Of a stretch of 32,455 nucleotides of DNA, positions 8,702 through 14,791 are shown piece after piece. The notes beneath the pieces are model-generated. The model saw only the letters and a list, made by a program, of their open reading frames with translations, had not been told where the DNA came from and made no database searches. Location of the stretch: contig JAUXXD010000094.1 in assembly GCA_030681265.1 (NCBI GenBank), positions 1 through 32,455 on the forward strand. Reading direction: 5' to 3'. The first letter of the stretch is position 1, and each line of letters starts with the position of its first letter. Both the position numbers and the translations under genes were made by a program. This stretch comes from Candidatus Didemnitutus sp. (lineage in GTDB: Bacteria > Verrucomicrobiota > Verrucomicrobiia > Opitutales > Opitutaceae).

Positions 8702-9724
8702 ATGCCGCACGTAGCCACGCTGCCCACTTCCTTCGATCCCGAGCTGACGCCGGGCGCGCACAACGCGATCCACGTCTGCCTTCGCCTGCAACCGCACGAG
8801 CGCATGACCATCATCGCGGACGAAGCCTGCGCCGAAATCGCCGCCGCCCTCGTTGCCGAAATAAAGAGCGTCGGCTCCGAATACAACGTCTTCATCCTCG
8901 AGGAATACGGCCCGCGTCCGCACCACGACATGCCGCCGGAAATCCTCGCCGACCTCGCGCGCTCGCAAGTGTCCATCTACGCCTGCCTCACGCACCGCGG
9001 CGAACTCCGCACGCGCATGCAGATGATGGAAGTGCTCAACCCGCGCCGCCTGCGCCACGGGCACATGGTCAACATCAACCAGCAGATCATGCGCGAAGGC
9101 ATGCGCGCCGACTTCAACGAGGTCGATCGCCTCTCCCAAAAGCTGATCGAGAAATGCCGCCGCGCGAAACGCGTGACCTGCAAAACCGCTGCCGGCACCG
9201 ACTACGTCGCCGAACTTTCCCCTGATCTGAAATGGGTGAAGACGGCGGGCATCATCTCGCCGGAAAAATGGGGCAACCTGCCCGGCGGCGAAATCTTCAC
9301 GTCTCCCTTCAATTCCAACGGTCGCTTCGTGGTCGACGGCGTCGTCGGCGATTACCTCTGCCAAAAATACGGCGACATCGCCGCCACGCCGCTGACGATC
9401 GAGATCAAAGACAACCGCATCGCCAGCCTCGCTTGCGAAAACCAGGAGCTGCTCGCGGAGTTCGACAAGTATTGCCACACCGACGAAAACTCCGACCGCG
9501 TCGGCGAATTCGCCATCGGCACGAACCTCGCCTGCACACACATCATCGGCCACATTTTGCAGGACGAAAAACTCCCCGGCATCCACATCGCGTTCGGTCA
9601 TCCGTATTCCGAGCACACCGGCCAGCCGTGGAAAAGCACGACCCACATCGACTGCGTCGGCCGCAATTTCGACATCTGGCTCGACGACGAGCAAGTCATG
9701 GCCAACGGCAAGTTCCTCCTCTGA
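8702..9724 (+). CDS. M29-like metallopeptidase (aminopeptidase T / leucyl aminopeptidase-like)
   Basis: NLPGGEIFTSPFNSNGRFVVDG, RVGEFAIGTN, LPGIHIAFGHPYSEHTG, STTHIDCV: the ordered E/E/H/H/D ligand pattern expected for M29. Start assigned to ATG 8702; the 8513 ORF start overlaps the GCS2 gene. Confidence 0.82.
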   Translation: MPHVATLPTSFDPELTPGAHNAIHVCLRLQPHERMTIIADEACAEIAAALVAEIKSVGSEYNVFILEEYGPRPHHDMPPEILADLARSQVSIYACLTHRGELRTRMQMMEVLNPRRLRHGHMVNINQQIMREGMRADFNEVDRLSQKLIEKCRRAKRVTCKTAAGTDYVAELSPDLKWVKTAGIISPEKWGNLPGGEIFTSPFNSNGRFVVDGVVGDYLCQKYGDIAATPLTIEIKDNRIASLACENQELLAEFDKYCHTDENSDRVGEFAIGTNLACTHIIGHILQDEKLPGIHIAFGHPYSEHTGQPWKSTTHIDCVGRNFDIWLDDEQVMANGKFLL

Positions 9725-9737
9725 TCGCCGCACTTTC

Positions 9738-9839
9738 GTGAACCACGGAGGCACAGAGACGCGGAGTTCACTGAAAAAACCGAGGAGCTTTTTTTCCTTT
9801 GTATTTTTCTCTCCGCGCCTCTGTGCCTCTGTGGTTCAC
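9738..9839. repeat. Imperfect inverted repeat pair, 29 bp arms, interspersed 'ctctgtgcctctgtggtt' family
   Basis: gtgaaccacggaggcacagagacgcggag (9738-9766) versus ctccgcgcctctgtgcctctgtggttcac (9811-9839); the arms are reverse complements with 2 mismatches. Confidence 0.85.
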
Positions 9840-9850
9840 CTTCTGAATTC

Positions 9851-11044
9851 ATGATTACCTCACTCCGCCAGCGCTACAATGCCGCCTTCACCGAGGCGCG
9901 CTATGCGGCGTTCACGGATGACCTCAATCGCGCCGTGCGCTGGCCGGTGGATTTCCGCATGGCGGAAACGCCGCTCTTTCTCGACGAACACGCCACGCGC
10001 GAACTGATCCGTGCCGCGCACGACATCACCAGCCAGCTCGCGCAACCGGCTTTTCGCGACCACGCCGCCACCGCGATTCCCGCCGGGCTCAGCGTGCCCG
10101 GCGAAACACCGTGGCCGCACTTCCTCGCGGTCGATTTCGCGTTGTGCCACGACGAACAGGGCCGCGTGACGCCGCGCCTGATCGAGCTCCAAGGATTTCC
10201 CACCGTCGCCGCGTGGCAGGTTTTGTTGGCCAACGGTTATCGGCAACACTTCGAAGGCGTGCCGCCGGAATTCACCACTTATTTCGGCGGACTCGACGAA
10301 GCCGGCTATCTCGCCGCCATGCGCACGGCGATGATTGGCGACTGCGATCCGGAGAACGTCGTGCTGCTCGAAATCGAGCCGGAGAAGCAGAAGACGCGCG
10401 TCGATTTTGCCGCGACGGAAAAACTGCTCGGCGTGCGGCCCGTGTGCCTTTCGCAAGTGCAACGCCGCGGCCGCAAATTGTTCACCCACGTCGATGGACG
10501 CGAAGTGGCGATCGAGCGGATTTTCAACCGCGTGATTTTCGACGAGTTGCTGCGCCGTCCGGATTTCCAGCCGGGGTTCAACTTCACCGACGAAGTCGAC
10601 GTGCAATGGGCCGGGCACCCGAACTGGTATTTTCGCATCAGCAAGCACGCGATGCCGTTTCTGCGCAGTCCCTACGTGCCCGACTGTCATTTCGTCAGCC
10701 AGCTCGCGACGGTGCCTGACGACCTCGAAAACTACGTGCTCAAGCCGCTCTATTCGTTTGCAGGGTTGGGCGTCGATATTACGCCGACGCGCGAAAAAAT
10801 CGCCGCCGTGCCGAATCCGCACGAATGGATTCTCCAGCGCAAAGTCGCCTACGCGCCGATCCTCGCCACGCCCGACGGCCCGGCGAAAGCGGAATTGCGC
10901 CTCATCTTTGCGGGCGACGGCACGGGCATGCCGAAATTGTTGAACAACCTCGTGCGGCTCACGAAGGGCGCGATGCACGGCGTCGATTTCAACAAAGGCA
11001 AGACCTGGGTCGGTGCGAGCTGCGCGTTTCATCCGGCGATCTAG
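9851..11044 (+). CDS. ATP-grasp-like protein, apparently circularly permuted; uncharacterised
   Basis: ATP-grasp-like lysine motif KPLYSFAGLGVDI and EWILQRKV in the C-terminal half, followed by AELRLIF; a metal-motif-like PRLIELQGFPT in the N-terminal half. Classification is by motif only. Confidence 0.62.
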   Translation: MITSLRQRYNAAFTEARYAAFTDDLNRAVRWPVDFRMAETPLFLDEHATRELIRAAHDITSQLAQPAFRDHAATAIPAGLSVPGETPWPHFLAVDFALCHDEQGRVTPRLIELQGFPTVAAWQVLLANGYRQHFEGVPPEFTTYFGGLDEAGYLAAMRTAMIGDCDPENVVLLEIEPEKQKTRVDFAATEKLLGVRPVCLSQVQRRGRKLFTHVDGREVAIERIFNRVIFDELLRRPDFQPGFNFTDEVDVQWAGHPNWYFRISKHAMPFLRSPYVPDCHFVSQLATVPDDLENYVLKPLYSFAGLGVDITPTREKIAAVPNPHEWILQRKVAYAPILATPDGPAKAELRLIFAGDGTGMPKLLNNLVRLTKGAMHGVDFNKGKTWVGASCAFHPAI

Positions 11045-11068
11045 TCAGTCCTGAGAGTGGCTTTCTCC

Positions 11069-11097
11069 CTCCGCGCCTCCGCGTCCCTGCGTGAGAC
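11069..11097. repeat. Degenerate single arm of the 'ctccgcgcct...' repeat family
   Basis: ctccgcgcctccgcgtccctgcgtgagac matches about 20 of 29 positions of the arm at 9811-9839, including the first 10 bases. Confidence 0.5.
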
Positions 11098-11109
11098 GTT
11101 CCTCGCTGT

Positions 11110-12357
11110 CTACAACCGCGCCAGACTTTCCGCCGCTTCGACCACGAACAACACCGCGAAAAGCACCAGCGAGAGCAGCAACAGTCCGTTCATCACCGGG
11201 CCGTTCTTCAGTGAGCCAACCCAGTCGCGCCGGTTATTCATCACCAACAGAACACCGGCCAGAAACGGCATGAAGAACGAGCCGGCGATGGCATACATGA
11301 TCACGATGGCCAGCGGGCTTTGGTGGAGGAGTAACAGCAGCGGCGGAAACGCCAGAAAAGCGAGAAACACCCGATATGCGGTGCTGCGCGTGACCGGATC
11401 TATCGACGTTGGTGCGCGCCGCATTTTCCCCCAACTGTCGGCAAATAAGTAGGGCACACCCTGCCACACGCCGAGCAGCGATGTGAACACGGCGCACCAG
11501 AATCCGATGAGAAAACACAGCCGGCCCACCGGCCCGAGAATCTCCCCGAGACGTGCGGCCAGCGACAGTATCAGCGCGTTGCCGGAGGCATCGGCCGGCT
11601 CCGCGCCGGCCGCGATCACAATCATCGCCAGCCCAAAAACGCCGCTCAAACCGTAGGCGACTCCGAGATCGAGGCCGGTGCGGCGATGCGCGGCAGGACC
11701 GGCCCAGCCGCGCTCGCGAATCCAGTAGCCGTAGCAAAGCAACGTCACGCTGCCGCCCACGCCGCCCATCACCCCGAGCAGAAACTTGGCCGAGCCCGCC
11801 GGCACCGTCGGCACAAACAGACCAATTGTGAACCCGCTCCAGTCGTCGAGCAACGGCACCGCGCAACCGATCACGAGCACAAACATCGCCCCCATCAGCC
11901 ACGCCATGATCCGCTCAAACGTCCGGTAACGTCCCAGCCACACCAGTGCAAAACCCGCCGTCGCATGGAGCGCGGCCCAAGCGGGAACCGACAGCACCGG
12001 CCACAACGAGCGCGCCGCCACGCCGCAAGCCGACGCCAGAGCGGCGGCGACGAGAAAACTCCACAGCACAAGGAATCCCAAAAAATACCAACCGACCACG
12101 CGCGGCAGCCGGCTGCTCCAGCCCTCGATCAAGGTCGTGCCGGTGGCGAGCTGCCAGCGGGCGATGCCGTCGTTGAGCACCCATTTGAACAACGCCCCGA
12201 GCAGGACGACCCAGAGCACCGCCAGCCCGAAACGATGCCCCGCGACGCTCGCCGCGATGAGATCGCCGGCGCCGACGCCGGTGGCCGCGACAACAAAGCC
12301 CGGCCCGATCAGGTTTTTCCACGAAGACGGTGCGGGAGAATCGGAGGTATCCCTCAT
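11110..12357 (-). CDS. NRAMP-family divalent metal ion transporter-like membrane protein
   Basis: From MRDTSDSPAPSSWKNLIGPGFVVAATGVGAGDLIAASVAGHRFG; the GPGFxxAxxGxGAGDL motif is typical of NRAMP-like proteins, followed by about 11 hydrophobic segments. Confidence 0.85.
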   Translation of the reverse strand: MRDTSDSPAPSSWKNLIGPGFVVAATGVGAGDLIAASVAGHRFGLAVLWVVLLGALFKWVLNDGIARWQLATGTTLIEGWSSRLPRVVGWYFLGFLVLWSFLVAAALASACGVAARSLWPVLSVPAWAALHATAGFALVWLGRYRTFERIMAWLMGAMFVLVIGCAVPLLDDWSGFTIGLFVPTVPAGSAKFLLGVMGGVGGSVTLLCYGYWIRERGWAGPAAHRRTGLDLGVAYGLSGVFGLAMIVIAAGAEPADASGNALILSLAARLGEILGPVGRLCFLIGFWCAVFTSLLGVWQGVPYLFADSWGKMRRAPTSIDPVTRSTAYRVFLAFLAFPPLLLLLHQSPLAIVIMYAIAGSFFMPFLAGVLLVMNNRRDWVGSLKNGPVMNGLLLLSLVLFAVLFVVEAAESLARL

Positions 12358-12493
12358 GTGCGAAGTCGAATGTGGGCGGCCAACGCCACCGCGTCGAGCC
12401 CGCGACATGAGTAAGACCAACCCGATGCCTTTCGCCGTCCTTATCGAGGCAATCAATCTCGCCAGATGCCATGATTCTGGCATCACGATTATC

Positions 12494-13405
12494 ATGAAGC
12501 TCTTCGTTGGAGTAACCAACAATGAGTGGTTTCGCTTCCTTGCCGCCCGAAATCCGGACGAGGTGAATTTCTGGCGCCCTCGAAGCCAGATGGATTTCAA
12601 AGCCCTGAAAACAGGGGATATTTTCCTGTTCAAACTCCATTCTCCATTGGACGTTATCGCCGGCGGCGGCGTCTTCTTGAAGCACACGTTTCTTCCACTC
12701 CGCCTTGCGTGGCAGTCTTTCGGAGAGCGGAATGGCACTCCCGACCTCGACACTTTTGAGAAGCGGATTCTCGAACACCGCGCGCCGGACGAACTTACGC
12801 GAAATCTAGGCTGCACAATTCTCGTGCAACCATTCTTCTGGCCGAAGGAACGTTGGATTCCCATCCCGAGCGATTGGAGCAAGAATATCGTAGCGGGAAA
12901 GGGGTATTCCATCGAAACGCCGACAGGCGCAGCACTTTGGGCAAATGTTCGGGCAAGGATCTCCAGCGACGTCGTGCCGGCAACCGTCGATGCAGAGCCC
13001 CAAGACCGATACGGGGCTCCTGTCTCGATTCGCCCGCGTCTTGGGCAAGGTGCCTTCCGGATCGAGGTGACCGACGCCTACTCCCGGAAGTGTGCGATCA
13101 CGGGCGAAAAGACACTGCCCGCGCTCGAGGCCGGCCACATCCGCCCCTATTCAAAGGACGGCCCCCACGAGGTCCGCAACGGGCTTTTGCTCCGGTCCGA
13201 TCTCCACAATCTCTTCGATGAAGGCTACCTGACTGTAACTCTCGACTATCGCGTCGAAGTCAGCCGTCGCATCAGAGAGGAGTTTGAGAACGGCCGCCAT
13301 TACTACGATCTCCACGGTAAACGGCTCGCAATGATTCCTTCCGCCGAAGACTCCCGTCCTGCCCGCGAGTTCCTCGAGTGGCACCATGGGTTATTCAAAG
13401 GATGA
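12494..13405 (+). CDS. HNH endonuclease, putative restriction endonuclease (COG3440-like)
   Basis: From MKLFVGVTNNEWFRFLAARNPDEVNFWRPRS; C-terminal HNH: CAITGEKTLPALEAGHIRPYSKDGPHEVRNGLLLRSDLHNLFDEG. Confidence 0.85.
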   Translation: MKLFVGVTNNEWFRFLAARNPDEVNFWRPRSQMDFKALKTGDIFLFKLHSPLDVIAGGGVFLKHTFLPLRLAWQSFGERNGTPDLDTFEKRILEHRAPDELTRNLGCTILVQPFFWPKERWIPIPSDWSKNIVAGKGYSIETPTGAALWANVRARISSDVVPATVDAEPQDRYGAPVSIRPRLGQGAFRIEVTDAYSRKCAITGEKTLPALEAGHIRPYSKDGPHEVRNGLLLRSDLHNLFDEGYLTVTLDYRVEVSRRIREEFENGRHYYDLHGKRLAMIPSAEDSRPAREFLEWHHGLFKG

Positions 13406-13517
13406 GCGAGGCAACTGATTGATGAGCGGAGTAAAGCGGCGGTGCTTGCGTCTCGCCTGATGGTCCGCGCGGTTTTTTTCGTGCGGTTTGGTGTGATTCG
13501 TGGGCAAATCTGTCGTC

Positions 13518-14624
13518 ATGCCCGCCAAGCCCTTCATCTTCATTTGTGGAGCCGATGATTTCATCGTCGCGCGCGCAGCGCGGGAGCGGTTTGACGAACT
13601 GGCGAACGCGGCGGGGGCCGATGAGTTTGCCCGCGAGATCGTCAACGGCTGCGCCAACAACGTCGGTGAAGTCGAAACGGCGGTGAATCGTTTCCGCGAG
13701 GCGTTGCAAACCGTGCCGATGTTCGGCGGCAAGCGTGTCGTGTGGTTCAAGGACGTGAATTTTCTCGCCGACACCGTGACGGGTCGCGCCGAAGGCACGC
13801 TCAGTCAGGTCGAGGCGATGCAGGAGTTGCTCGCGAAGAACAACCCTGCGGAAGTGGACATTGTCGTGAGCGCCTCGCCGATTGACCGGCGGCGCAGTTT
13901 CGGCAAATGGTGCGAGGCTCACGGCGACTACTTGCTGACGGGCGGCGGCGAAGGCGGCTCGGTTGAAGCAGCGGCGGGCGTGATCTTGGCCGAGGCGGAT
14001 GCGATCGGTGCGAAACTCGGCGAGGGCGCGGTGGAAATGTTGCTCGCCAAAGTCGGGGCCAACACGCGTCTGCTTACGGAGGAAGTGCGCAAGCTCGCCA
14101 ACTATGCGGGCGACGGCGAAATCACCGAGGCGCACGTGATCGAGCTGACGCCGAATGTGGCGGAGGGTGATTTTTTCGAGTCGGCGGAGCGGTTTTTTGC
14201 CGGCGATTTGCGCGGCACGCTGGATGCGTTGCAGCGGCATTTTTTTACGGGCGGCGATGCGCGGCCGGTGCTGGCGTCGTTGCAGAATCGCAACCGCATT
14301 CTGATCCAGGCGCGGGTGTTGATCGACTCCGGCGATTTGCGTGCGCCATCGGAGCGTTACGGTTTCGACAAGGCGGCGTGGGCGAACGCGGCGGAGCGCT
14401 ACGCGCAACATTTCGGCGGCGACAAGGAAAAGAGTGCCTACCAGATTTTCACGCAGAACCAGTGGTATGCGGGCAAATTGGTGAGCGCGGGACGGCTGGC
14501 GCCGTTGCGCCGTTTGATCGACAACCAGCAGGAATTTCTCCGCGCGTTTGAGGAAATTATCCAGCGGCCGAATGATCAGGAAACGGTGCTGCGCGACATG
14601 GCGGTGCGCTGCCTCGGCGCGTGA
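13518..14624 (+). CDS. holA: DNA polymerase III subunit delta
   Basis: FIFICGADDFIVARA, SVEAAAGVILAEADAIG...LLAKVGANTRLLTEEVRKLANYAG, ALQRHFFTGGDARPVLASLQNRNRIL: HolA-like clamp-loader organisation. Confidence 0.82.
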   Translation: MPAKPFIFICGADDFIVARAARERFDELANAAGADEFAREIVNGCANNVGEVETAVNRFREALQTVPMFGGKRVVWFKDVNFLADTVTGRAEGTLSQVEAMQELLAKNNPAEVDIVVSASPIDRRRSFGKWCEAHGDYLLTGGGEGGSVEAAAGVILAEADAIGAKLGEGAVEMLLAKVGANTRLLTEEVRKLANYAGDGEITEAHVIELTPNVAEGDFFESAERFFAGDLRGTLDALQRHFFTGGDARPVLASLQNRNRILIQARVLIDSGDLRAPSERYGFDKAAWANAAERYAQHFGGDKEKSAYQIFTQNQWYAGKLVSAGRLAPLRRLIDNQQEFLRAFEEIIQRPNDQETVLRDMAVRCLGA

Positions 14625-14641
14625 GGTTTGATGCGGCGGGA

Positions 14642-14774
14642 GCGAAATTTCGTGGCCGCGAGCGCGAAATTTCGTGGCCGCGAGCGCCAGCGAGTGGAGG
14701 GCAATGATGAGTCCGCTCGCTGGCGCTCACGGCTACAGCAGCAGGAACGTCGCTCGCTGGTGCTCGCCGCTACA
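14642..14774. repeat. REP-like/tandem repeat cluster
   Basis: 22-bp unit gcgaaatttcgtggccgcgagc perfectly duplicated (14642-14663, 14664-14685). gccgcgagcgccagcgag (14677-14694) is the near-perfect reverse complement of ctcgctggcgctcacggc (14716-14733). A degenerate further copy, cgctcgctggtgctcgccgctac, lies at about 14751-14773. Confidence 0.8.
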
Positions 14775-14791
14775 CGAAGGCGGCGGACGTG

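Noticed and set aside
8648-9754. 368-aa minus-strand ORF opposite the M29 peptidase
   Set aside because: Shadow ORF without conserved motifs; the plus-strand gene has diagnostic metal-ligand motifs.
9860-11032. 390-aa minus-strand ORF opposite the permuted ATP-grasp-like gene
   Set aside because: Same antisense pattern as the neighbouring shadow ORFs, with no motifs.
12137-12493. N-terminal extension of the HNH ORF
   Set aside because: Antisense to the NRAMP-like gene; MKLFVGVTNNEWF at 12494 is the natural domain start.
11110-12912. 600-aa reading of the NRAMP-like ORF with start at 12912
   Set aside because: The extension runs antisense through the HNH gene; the membrane protein homology starts at about 12357.
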